36,223 nucleotides of DNA from an uncultured Lentisphaerota bacterium (GTDB lineage: Bacteria > Verrucomicrobiota > Kiritimatiellia > RFP12 > UBA1067). Where the stretch lies: assembly GCA_900321255.1 (NCBI GenBank), contig ONVK01000016.1, positions 1 to 36,223 on the forward strand, in the 5' to 3' direction. Shown here in pieces: positions 16,399 through 23,253 of the stretch (position 1 is the stretch's first letter; every line of letters starts with the position of its first letter). A program made the position numbers and the translations under genes. The notes under the pieces were generated by a model. That model was given only the letters and a program-made list of their open reading frames with translations. It ran no database searches and was not told where the DNA came from.

Positions 16399-16872
16399 AT
16401 GCCCTACCTTCTCCAGCCACTTCTTCGTATACGCGAGATGCGCGAAGACCGCGCCAGCGGCGAGCTGTCCGCTGCGCGCCGCGAACTCGCTGCGGCTGAA
16501 GAGGCGCTGGAGGCGCGGCGGCGTGATCTTGCCGCCTACGAGGACACGAAGGAAGAGCGCCGTGACAGGATATACGATGCCATAATCGGCCGCGCCGTGA
16601 GCAGGGAGCAGATCGATCTTGCGAATGAAGGCGTAGCGCGCATCGACGAGGAGGGCGCGCTGAAGGCGGACAACGTGGCGCGTGCCGAGGCTGACCGCAA
16701 GAAACGCGAGGAAGATACGGTCGTCGCAAGGAGCAACCTTGCGCTTGCGATGAAGAACAGGACCAAGATAGACGAACACAAGGACGTCTGGCTCGCAGCC
16801 GAGGCGGCGGAAGAGGAACACCGCGCCGAATGTGAACTGGAGGACTTTATAGTAAGGAAACCGGAGATATGA
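16399..16872 (+). CDS. sctO: T3SS ATPase central stalk SctO
   Basis: SctO fills the ATPase ring like the gamma subunit of F-ATPase and is the counterpart of FliJ/YscO. The 157-residue product is a single long helical hairpin, rich in Arg, Glu and Ala, with the typical start YLLQPLLRIREMREDRASGEL (the 'L..LL.iRe.Re..A' pattern) and no globular domain. It stands between sctN and sctP, the standard position. ATG 16399 has no visible Shine-Dalgarno sequence; upstream is the AAC-rich linker. The stop overlaps sctP (ATGA). Confidence 0.82.
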   Translation: MPYLLQPLLRIREMREDRASGELSAARRELAAAEEALEARRRDLAAYEDTKEERRDRIYDAIIGRAVSREQIDLANEGVARIDEEGALKADNVARAEADRKKREEDTVVARSNLALAMKNRTKIDEHKDVWLAAEAAEEEHRAECELEDFIVRKPEI

Positions 16873-18572
16873 CAGTGGGTGAAATTACGTTCGATCTGGG
16901 TCTCGGGGCGTCTCCGTTCACGGTAACGCTGGACGATGCTTCAGGACTTGCGCCGCTCAGTCTGCCTGATGCGCTTGTCGCCCGAGCCGTTCCGAATGAC
17001 GACATGCCTTTGGCCGGCAAGTCGGCCGAGCCTGACGCCGCGGCCATTCAGCGCTTCGAGGCCGCAATGACGGGAGACGCGCGGTTCGCGTCGGCGGAAC
17101 ACCCGCTTCGAATGTTCAGCGCGGCCGTCGCCGAGAGGCCCGTTGTTGCCGAAGAACCGATTGCCGCCGAGAAGTCTGCGGCCGTCGAAACGCAGGTTGC
17201 CGTCGAGAAGCCAGTCGTTGCCGAAAAACCGGTCGTCTCTGAAAAACCGATTGCTGCCGAGAAGCAGGTTGTCGCCGAGATGCCGGCTGCAGCAAAAGGG
17301 CAAGTCGTCATAGAGAAGCCTTCTGCCGCCGAGAAGCCGGTCGTGGCCGAAAGGCCAGTCGTTGCCGAAAAGCCGGTTGTCGCAGAGAAAGCCGTTGTTG
17401 CCGAAGCGCAGATAGTTGTTGAGAAGCCTTCTATCGCCGAAAAGCCGATTGTAGTTGAGAAACCAGTTGTCGCGGAAGAACCGATTGTTGCAGAAAAACC
17501 GATTGTTGCCGGAAAACCGGTTGTCACTGAGAAACAAGTCGCGGCTGAAAGCCCCGTCGTTGCAGAAAAGCCGGTTGTCACCGAGAAGCAAGGCGCGGCT
17601 GAAAGTCCCGTCGTCGCCGAGAAGCCGGCTGTCACCGAGAAATCTGTAGCCGCCGAATCACAGGTTGTAGTCGAAAAGCCTGTCGTTGCTGAAAAGCCGG
17701 CTGTCACCGAGAAGTCTGTTGCGGTTGAGTCACAGGTTGTAGTCGAAAAGCCTGTCGTTGCTGAAAAAGCGGTTGCCTCAGAAAAACCTGTTGTCATTGA
17801 GAAACCAGTTGTCGCAGGAGAGCCGATTGTAGCCGAAAAACCGGTCGTCGCAGAGAAGCCGGTCGTTGCCGAAAAACCGACAGTCTCTGAAATGCCGGTT
17901 GCCGCAGGGAAACATGTCGCAGCAAAAGAGCAGGTCGTCATAGAGAAGCCTTCTGTCGCCGAGAAGCCAGTCGTGGCCGAAAGGCCAGGCGTTGCTGAAA
18001 AGCCGGTTGCCGCAGAGAAATCCGTTGCCGTCGAATCGCAGGTTGCCGCCGGGAAGCCAGTTGCCGAGAAGCCCGCCGTCGCCAAAGCGCCGCCGGCGGC
18101 ACGGGTTGCCTCGGTTGAGGAAGGTGCAGACGACATGGATATCCGTGCCGCCGCGGCGATTCAGGCGGCGCCTGTCGCCGTGCAGCCCTCCGCGGCGTCT
18201 GCTGCGCCCGTCGCGCCCGAAGTCGCTGCAGTCGCCGCGGCGACGGCCCGCACCGAGGTCATAGTCGAGACCGTCGAGAAAATCGTCGAGGCCGTCACGG
18301 AGCAGATCGTCATAACTCCTGGCCTGATGCATGGAGACGGCAATGTGCGCATTGTCCTCAAGCCGACTGTGCTTGACGGTTCCGAGATTTCGATGACGGC
18401 GAAGGACGGTGCGCTTTCCGTGGCTATCGTCCCTGCCACGCCTGACGCCGGGCGTCTTGCCGCCGCGGCGCTGCCTCGTCTGGAGGCCGCGCTCGCGGAA
18501 CATGTGACGGCGTTCCGCCAGGTTGCCGTCGCAGTCATATCGAAGAAGGGAAAATCCGATGAAACCGCTTGA
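16869..18572 (+). CDS. sctP: T3SS needle-length ruler SctP with hexapeptide repeats
   Basis: SctP measures needle length and switches export specificity. The 567-residue product has a non-repetitive N-terminus (1-90, including AAAIQRFEAAM, shared in style with SctI), a central ruler of 51 consecutive hexapeptides (residues 91-396, consensus PVVAEK), an Ala-rich spacer, and a C-terminal T3S4/FliK-like switch domain (about 460-560, with VRIVLKPTVLDGSEISMTAKDGALSV). SctP is very variable between species, and in Yersinia its helix length sets needle length. The gene sits between sctO and sctQ. Domain identity rests on position plus the C-terminal pattern. Confidence 0.82.
   Translation: MTVGEITFDLGLGASPFTVTLDDASGLAPLSLPDALVARAVPNDDMPLAGKSAEPDAAAIQRFEAAMTGDARFASAEHPLRMFSAAVAERPVVAEEPIAAEKSAAVETQVAVEKPVVAEKPVVSEKPIAAEKQVVAEMPAAAKGQVVIEKPSAAEKPVVAERPVVAEKPVVAEKAVVAEAQIVVEKPSIAEKPIVVEKPVVAEEPIVAEKPIVAGKPVVTEKQVAAESPVVAEKPVVTEKQGAAESPVVAEKPAVTEKSVAAESQVVVEKPVVAEKPAVTEKSVAVESQVVVEKPVVAEKAVASEKPVVIEKPVVAGEPIVAEKPVVAEKPVVAEKPTVSEMPVAAGKHVAAKEQVVIEKPSVAEKPVVAERPGVAEKPVAAEKSVAVESQVAAGKPVAEKPAVAKAPPAARVASVEEGADDMDIRAAAAIQAAPVAVQPSAASAAPVAPEVAAVAAATARTEVIVETVEKIVEAVTEQIVITPGLMHGDGNVRIVLKPTVLDGSEISMTAKDGALSVAIVPATPDAGRLAAAALPRLEAALAEHVTAFRQVAVAVISKKGKSDETA
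17139..18056 (+). repeat. 18-bp coding minisatellite, 51 units, within sctP
   Basis: The DNA encodes 51 hexapeptides in unbroken register (918 bases), with consensus PVVAEK and frequent variants QVVVEK, PIVAEK, SVAVES, PAVTEK. There are larger duplications inside: units 27-30 and 31-34 are a near-identical 24-residue block, units 22-24 and 25-27 an 18-residue block, and units 10-14 resemble 45-49. Silent changes keep the units from being identical at DNA level. Confidence 0.92.
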
Positions 18573-19425
18573 AATCCTTTCAAAGCTTACGCGGTGGGCG
18601 AATGCCTCGCCGAAGACGCTGCTTGACGCTCCCGCCTGGGCGATGCCGTGCCGTATGGGCGATGAAGTCGCGACTCTGCGCAAGGCCGAGATTCAGCCAG
18701 GCGACACGCTGAATCTCGCCGTGCTCCTTGACGGCGAGAGACACCTGCTCTGTGTCGCCGACTCGCCGCGTTTCGCCGACCTGCATGCGCTGTGGGCGTC
18801 GCGCGCCGAGGTCCCCGAGCAAGTCCTCCTCGCCCTTGTCGAGAAGGAGTGCGGAGACCTCCTTCAGCTTGTGGAAAACGCGGTTCGCCGCCAGCTTAAG
18901 ATTGACGGCCTTTCCTCCGACGGCCCCGACGGGCAAACCTTTTTCGCGCAGGTTGAAGACGTCGTCTTCGGCCTGACGCGCTCCCCGATCGTGGAGGAAG
19001 CCCTCGGACAGCTCCGTTTCATCGACTGCGAGCATCCGAGCGTCCGCGAGGAGACGCTGCCCTGCGAAACGGAAGTCGCGTCGTTCGCGCTCTCGGCGGC
19101 GGACGCCGCCTCGCTTGCCGTGGGCGATGCGCTGCTTCTGCCCGAGGTCGGTTCCGTGCCCTCCCGGCTCGTGGTCGACGGCCGCTTCGTGGTCGACGGG
19201 AATGGCGTCGCGCCGTTCAAGGAGGACGGACGGCTGCGTGTGGTCGACACGGAGATGCGCACGCTGACGATGGGAGAGCTTTTCGACCGGGCGCAGAGCC
19301 CGTCGGCGTCGGAGCCGGCGAAGCCGGCGCAGCTTCGCCTTGTCGCCTCGGGCAGGACGCTCGCGCAGGGCAGCCTCGGGCAGCTCGCGTCAATGCCCGC
19401 CCTGATCGTCGAGGCTCTCCCGTAG
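18559..19425 (+). CDS. sctQ: T3SS cytoplasmic ring/sorting platform protein SctQ
   Basis: SctQ builds the cytoplasmic pods that receive chaperone-substrate complexes. The 288-residue product has a diverged N-terminal region and one SPOA-like domain (about residues 165-250: ETLPCETEVASFALSAADAASLAVGDALLLPE ... RFVVDGNGVAPFKEDGRLRVV). The last 35 residues (AQLRLVASGRTLAQGSLGQLASMPALIVEAL) look like only the first half of the second SPOA domain, so it appears truncated compared with YscQ. ATG 18559 follows GAAGGGA and overlaps sctP by 14 bases. The place between sctP and sctR supports the call. Confidence 0.82.
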   Translation: MKPLEILSKLTRWANASPKTLLDAPAWAMPCRMGDEVATLRKAEIQPGDTLNLAVLLDGERHLLCVADSPRFADLHALWASRAEVPEQVLLALVEKECGDLLQLVENAVRRQLKIDGLSSDGPDGQTFFAQVEDVVFGLTRSPIVEEALGQLRFIDCEHPSVREETLPCETEVASFALSAADAASLAVGDALLLPEVGSVPSRLVVDGRFVVDGNGVAPFKEDGRLRVVDTEMRTLTMGELFDRAQSPSASEPAKPAQLRLVASGRTLAQGSLGQLASMPALIVEALP

Positions 19426-19478
19426 CCCACAACTCCCGACTTGCAACTCCAAATTCACAACACCAAAATCCAGCCGCC
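19426..19478 (+). repeat. AAC-rich linker before sctR
   Basis: This 53-base gap is made of words like CACAACTCCC, CAACTCCAAA and CACAACACCAAAA, similar to the linker before sctO. It contains no Shine-Dalgarno sequence upstream of ATG 19479, no hairpin and no promoter that I recognise. Confidence 0.45.
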
Positions 19479-20189
19479 ATGTTTCAAACAGATCCATTTT
19501 CACTGATAGTCCTGTTTGTGGGGCTTTCGCTTCTTCCCTTTGTGGCGATGGTCGCGACGAGCTACCTCAAGATCGTCGTCGTCATGTCGCTCATACGCAA
19601 CGCGCTCGGCATACAGTCGATACCGCCGAACATGGTGATCAACGCGCTCGCCATGATCCTGACGTTCTACATCATGGCCCCCGTGATGGGCGAGTCGTGG
19701 AACATCGCGAAGGCAGAACTTGAGAAGACGGACAAGGCCGCGGCGGCTGCGGCGGCCCAGCCGGGCGCCCAGCCCTCCGCGCGGCTGCCGAACTACTTCG
19801 AGACCGACGCCGTCGCGAAGGCCGCCGAGCCGTTCAGGACTTTCCTCTCCCAGCACACGTCCGACCGCGAACGCGCGTTCTTCGTAAACACTGCAGAGCA
19901 CCTCTGGGCGAAGAACCCCGACGAACCGGCCGTAGTTGACCCCGACAGCTTCTACATCCTCATCCCGTCGTTCTGCGTCTCCGAGCTCACGAAGTCCTTC
20001 CAGATAGGGTTTCTCGTGTATCTGCCGTTCATCGCGATCGACATCATCGTGTCGAACATACTCCTCGCGATGGGCATGATGATGGTCTCGCCGGTGACGA
20101 TCTCGCTGCCGTTCAAGCTCCTTCTCTTCGTGATGGTGAACGGCTGGACGCTCCTTATCCAGGGGCTTGTCAGGGGGTATCTGATATGA
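19479..20189 (+). CDS. sctR: T3SS export apparatus protein SctR
   Basis: SctR forms most of the SctRST core complex in the export channel. The 236-residue product has the conserved start (VLFVGLSLLPFVAMVATSYLKIVVVMSLIRNALGIQSIPPNMV), four membrane segments and the C-terminal block GMMMVSPVTISLPFKLLLFVMVNGW. It is somewhat longer than the usual 217 residues owing to an Ala/Gln/Pro-rich insert (about residues 86-105) in the periplasmic loop. The stop overlaps sctS (ATGA). The start lacks a Shine-Dalgarno sequence. Confidence 0.96.
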   Translation: MFQTDPFSLIVLFVGLSLLPFVAMVATSYLKIVVVMSLIRNALGIQSIPPNMVINALAMILTFYIMAPVMGESWNIAKAELEKTDKAAAAAAAQPGAQPSARLPNYFETDAVAKAAEPFRTFLSQHTSDRERAFFVNTAEHLWAKNPDEPAVVDPDSFYILIPSFCVSELTKSFQIGFLVYLPFIAIDIIVSNILLAMGMMMVSPVTISLPFKLLLFVMVNGWTLLIQGLVRGYLI

Positions 20190-20452
20190 ACAAGGCGCAG
20201 CTTCTCGACTATGCGCAGACGTGTCTCCTGATAGTCCTGCAGCTCTCGCTCATTCCGATTATCGTCGCGACGGTAATCGGAATCATCGTCTCCCTGCTGC
20301 AGGCGCTCACCCAGATACAGGAGCAGACCCTCGGCTTCGCGGTCAAGCTGATTGCGATATCGCTCACTCTTCTCATATGTGCGTCGTGGATGGGCTCCAC
20401 GCTCCTTCTCTACACGCAGGACATCTTCACCAACTTCGCGCTTCTCAGGTGA
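20186..20452 (+). CDS. sctS: T3SS export apparatus protein SctS
   Basis: SctS is the small FliQ-type subunit of the SctRST channel. The 88-residue product has two hydrophobic helices (about 15-40 and 50-75) separated by the conserved cytoplasmic loop QALTQIQEQTLGFAVKLI, the family signature. It overlaps both neighbours: ATGA with sctR and TGATG with sctT, consistent with coupled translation and fixed subunit ratios. Confidence 0.95.
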   Translation: MNKAQLLDYAQTCLLIVLQLSLIPIIVATVIGIIVSLLQALTQIQEQTLGFAVKLIAISLTLLICASWMGSTLLLYTQDIFTNFALLR

Positions 20453-21249
20453 TGCCATACGTCGAATTCCATAGATGGATTCTTGCCGCGGTCCTGGCGA
20501 TGGCGAGGATCGGCGGGGCGTTCGCCATCTGTCCGGCGCTCACCGATTCGATGATTCCCGGAATCGCGAGAAGGGCGGCGATCCTCGGCTTCTCGTGCAT
20601 CGCGATCCCGCTCGTGAAGGACGGCATGCCGCCGGGCGAGCCGAATGTCTGGATGTTCTCGCTCATCGCGTTCAAGGAGGCGCTGATAGGGTTTCTCATC
20701 GGCTTCTTCGCCGCGGTGCCGTTCTGGGTCGCCGAGAACATAGGGAACTTCATCGACAACCAGCGCGGCGCGACGATGGGCGAGGTGTACTCGCCGCTGA
20801 ACGGTTCGCAGGTATCTACGACCGGCATCTTCTTCACGCAGATCGTCTCCACGGTCTTCTTCGTCGGCGGCGCCGTGCTTGTGTTCCTCGGCGCGCTCTA
20901 TTCGAGCTATTCCGTCTGGCCCGTTTTCCCGCCCGCTCCTGCGGACGCCGTGTTCCCCTTGTTCGCCCGCGACGCGCCCCTGTACGCGCTCGATTCGCTT
21001 GACGGGATGCTCAGGACCACCGTCGTCATATCCGCGCCCGTCATCATCGTCATGTTTCTCGCGACGCTCGGCCTCGGCCTCGTCAACCGCACCGCCCCGC
21101 AGCTGAACGTCTTCTTCCTTTCGATGCCCGTCAAGTCGGCTCTCGGCATCGCCATGCTCGTAGTCTACCTGCCGTTCATCATGGACATGCTGATGTACGA
21201 CAAGCAGGACGCCATACTCGCCCCGGTGAGGCGGATGCTCGGAGGGTAG
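20452..21249 (+). CDS. sctT: T3SS export apparatus protein SctT
   Basis: SctT is the FliR-type subunit of the export channel. The 265-residue product has five to six membrane segments and the family blocks MARIGGAFAICPAL near the N-terminus, FWVAENIGNFIDNQRGATMGEVYSPLNGSQVS (about 90-120) and LGLVNRTAPQLNVFFLSMPVKSALGIAM (about 205-235). ATG 20452 shares its A with the sctS stop. It ends 2 bases before sctU. Confidence 0.95.
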   Translation: MPYVEFHRWILAAVLAMARIGGAFAICPALTDSMIPGIARRAAILGFSCIAIPLVKDGMPPGEPNVWMFSLIAFKEALIGFLIGFFAAVPFWVAENIGNFIDNQRGATMGEVYSPLNGSQVSTTGIFFTQIVSTVFFVGGAVLVFLGALYSSYSVWPVFPPAPADAVFPLFARDAPLYALDSLDGMLRTTVVISAPVIIVMFLATLGLGLVNRTAPQLNVFFLSMPVKSALGIAMLVVYLPFIMDMLMYDKQDAILAPVRRMLGG

Positions 21250-21251
21250 CG

Positions 21252-22352
21252 ATGGCCGAATCCTCTGGCGAGAAGACCGAGATGCCGACCCAGAAGAAGC
21301 TGCGCGACGCGCGGCAGAAGGGGCAGGTCTGCACATCGAAGGACATCGTCTCCACGGCCATCCTCGTCGTCATGTTCGCGATCCTCGCCTGGATGGGCAT
21401 CGCCCTCACGGAGGACATGGAGCAGCTCATCAGGTTTCTCTCGGGGACCATCGAGCACAACGGCATGGGCGACGTCAGGGAGGCGACGAAGCTCACGGTG
21501 TTCCTCATCTTCAAGCACTCCTTCGTCTTCGTGATAGTCGCCGCCGTCATTGGAGTCGTCGGCAATGTCGCTCAGATCGGCTTCCTCTTCACGTTCGAGC
21601 CGCTCATCCCCAAGCTCGAGAAGCTGAATCCGGTAGAGGGCGCAAAGAAGATATTCGCGATGAAGAACCTTTTCGAGTTCCTCAAGAACGTCGCCAAGGT
21701 TTGCTTCCTCGGCTACCTCGTATACAAGATCATATGGGCGAGCGTCCCCGAGCTCCTGACGATGTGCTACGGCACGGTGGATGACGTGTTCCCGTGCCTC
21801 AGTCTGATGCTCAAGCGCCTTGCCATATACACGGCCTTCGGCTACATCGTGATCGCAATCGTCGACCGTCTGTTCCAGGGGCGCAACTTCACGAAGGAGA
21901 TGATGATGACGAAGGACGAGGTGAAGCGCGAGTACAAGGAGATGGAGGGCTCCCAGGAGGTGAAGCAGGCCCAGCGCCAGTTCCGCGACGAGATAATGAA
22001 CGGGCCGGATCCGCGGCAGGCAGTCTCGAAGGCCAACGTCGTCGTCACCAACCCGACGCATATCGCCGTCGGCATACGCTACAACGCCGAGGAATCGCCG
22101 CTTCCGCGCATCTGCGTGATCGGCGCCGACGCAACCGCGAAGATCATACGCGAGACAGCGCTCGCCGAGGGTATACCGATCATGGAGGACAGGCCTCTTG
22201 CCCGCGCGCTCTACGCCAAGGGCAGGGTTGAGGAATTCATACCCGATTCGCTCATCGAGCCCGTCGCGGAGGTCCTTAAGTGGGCAAAGCAGATTCAGGA
22301 CGCCCGCAGGGAGGAAGAGGAACTCGACAGTGTTACGCTGGAGGATCTATGA
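21252..22352 (+). CDS. sctU: T3SS autoprotease/switch protein SctU
   Basis: SctU is the FlhB-type switch that changes export from early to late substrates after self-cleavage. The 366-residue product has the N-terminal EKTEMPTQKKLRDARQKGQV motif, four membrane segments (about residues 30-215), and a cytoplasmic domain with the intact cleavage site NPTH (Asn267-Pro268) in VVTNPTHIAVGIRY. The tail is acidic (EEELDSVTLEDL). Its stop overlaps the start of the ECF sigma gene (ATGA), tying expression of the regulator to completion of the apparatus operon. Confidence 0.97.
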   Translation: MAESSGEKTEMPTQKKLRDARQKGQVCTSKDIVSTAILVVMFAILAWMGIALTEDMEQLIRFLSGTIEHNGMGDVREATKLTVFLIFKHSFVFVIVAAVIGVVGNVAQIGFLFTFEPLIPKLEKLNPVEGAKKIFAMKNLFEFLKNVAKVCFLGYLVYKIIWASVPELLTMCYGTVDDVFPCLSLMLKRLAIYTAFGYIVIAIVDRLFQGRNFTKEMMMTKDEVKREYKEMEGSQEVKQAQRQFRDEIMNGPDPRQAVSKANVVVTNPTHIAVGIRYNAEESPLPRICVIGADATAKIIRETALAEGIPIMEDRPLARALYAKGRVEEFIPDSLIEPVAEVLKWAKQIQDARREEEELDSVTLEDL

Positions 22353-22903
22353 ACATAGAAGCACTCTACAGGACAATAGCACCAAGGCTGACCAACTGGC
22401 TTGTGGCCAGCGGCAGCTCCTACCACGAGGCATGCGATCTCGTGCAGAGCACGTTTCTCAAGATATGGAAGATGAGAAACGATCTGAGGGACGACGAAAG
22501 CGCCATTTCGGGACTCGCGTTCACGATAGCGCGCAACCTCCGGAAGAACCTAGCGCGCGACAATGCCCGGCTCGCTTTCGTCGGGGAGATACGCGATGCC
22601 GACGAGGGAGATGGCCTCGCAGCCACAGATGGTCAGCAGGCGGCACTCGCCGCCCGCCGGACGACGACAACCGACGCGGATTCCGGCTCGTCCGATTCCG
22701 AGTATCTCCGCCGCCGCCTTGCCGAGGCGTTTTCGAAGCTTCCTCCAATTCTCCGCGAGGCGTATACGCTGTTTCAGATCGGCGAAATGCCGATTCATGA
22801 AATTGCAGCCCAGACAGGCGTAAGCGAAAGTCTCGTAAAAGTGCGCATTTTTCGCGCAAAAGAGAAACTTAGGAAAATTCTTGCAGATTTACATGTAACC
22901 TAA
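22349..22903 (+). CDS. ECF-type RNA polymerase sigma factor
   Basis: This 184-residue protein has the two-domain layout of extracytoplasmic function sigma factors: sigma-2 (about residues 5-75, HEACDLVQSTFLKIWKMRNDL and FTIARNLRKNLAR), an acidic linker of about 40 residues, longer than usual, and sigma-4 (about 120-180, LPPILREAYTLF.IGEMPIHEIA..TGVSESLVKVRIFRAKEKLRKIL). It starts within the sctU stop, so it is the last gene of the apparatus operon. No anti-sigma factor lies beside it. Its own final codons contain the first of three identical bipartite boxes that precede the substrate genes, so it is the obvious candidate to read them, in the way HrpL activates plant-pathogen T3SS genes. The link is inferred. 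Confidence 0.88.
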   Translation: MNIEALYRTIAPRLTNWLVASGSSYHEACDLVQSTFLKIWKMRNDLRDDESAISGLAFTIARNLRKNLARDNARLAFVGEIRDADEGDGLAATDGQQAALAARRTTTTDADSGSSDSEYLRRRLAEAFSKLPPILREAYTLFQIGEMPIHEIAAQTGVSESLVKVRIFRAKEKLRKILADLHVT

Positions 22904-22923
22904 TGCTGCGTGATGTGTAGACA
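22894..22923 (+). promoter_or_regulatory. Putative ECF promoter box, copy A
   Basis: TGTAACC at 22894-22900 (-35-like) and TGTGTAGACA at 22914-22923 (-10-like), separated by 13 bases. It stands before the 93-residue gene and the 1145-residue substrate. The first half lies in the last codons of the sigma factor gene. Copies B (27234) and C (29752) share sequence and exact spacing. Confidence 0.75.
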
Positions 22924-22956
22924 AGGCGAAATCACCACACAATGGGGGTAATGAAA

Positions 22957-23238
22957 ATGGAAATCAATCTTGGAAACAACATCGGCGCGAGGCAGGACGG
23001 CTTTCAGGTCTCCGGCCAGGGGTCAGAAGTCGCCCAGACTGCGGCTTCCGGCATCCGCCAATCGGCGTCTTCGCTTCGCACCTCGGGCATCGGGCTTGAT
23101 GCTTTCAATCCGGTGAAGGACAGTGAGCCGGTCTCGGAAGTCCCGGAATCGGCGCTCATGCGCGATGATGAACTCGGAAAGCTCGTCAGTGCGGCGTTTA
23201 GTCTTCCGGCTCCGCCGATGCCGTCGTTCGCAGAGTAA
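22957..23238 (+). CDS. Small putative secreted protein ahead of the large substrate
   Basis: This 93-residue protein has no recognisable family. It is rich in Ser, Gly and Gln at the N-terminus (INLGNNIGARQDGFQVSGQG), like a T3SS signal region, and ends with a short conserved-looking block DELGKLVSAAFSLPAPPMPSF. It is the first gene after ECF box A and ends 15 bases before the 1145-residue gene, so the two are co-transcribed. ATG 22957 is chosen because GGGGG at 22944-22948 is properly spaced for it; ATG 22951 and 22942 are in frame alternatives. It could be a small substrate, a tip or translocon-related protein, or a partner of the next product. Confidence 0.55.
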   Translation: MEINLGNNIGARQDGFQVSGQGSEVAQTAASGIRQSASSLRTSGIGLDAFNPVKDSEPVSEVPESALMRDDELGKLVSAAFSLPAPPMPSFAE

Positions 23239-23253
23239 GAGAGGAGGCGCAAA

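Noticed and set aside
17139..18056. Possible CRISPR array
   Set aside because: The 18-bp units are contiguous without spacers, encode protein in one frame and vary silently.
17048..18136. 362-residue - strand ORF with Thr/Phe/Ser repeats
   Set aside because: It is the complement of the sctP repeat array; the + strand reading has the T3S4 end, operon overlaps and a proper position.
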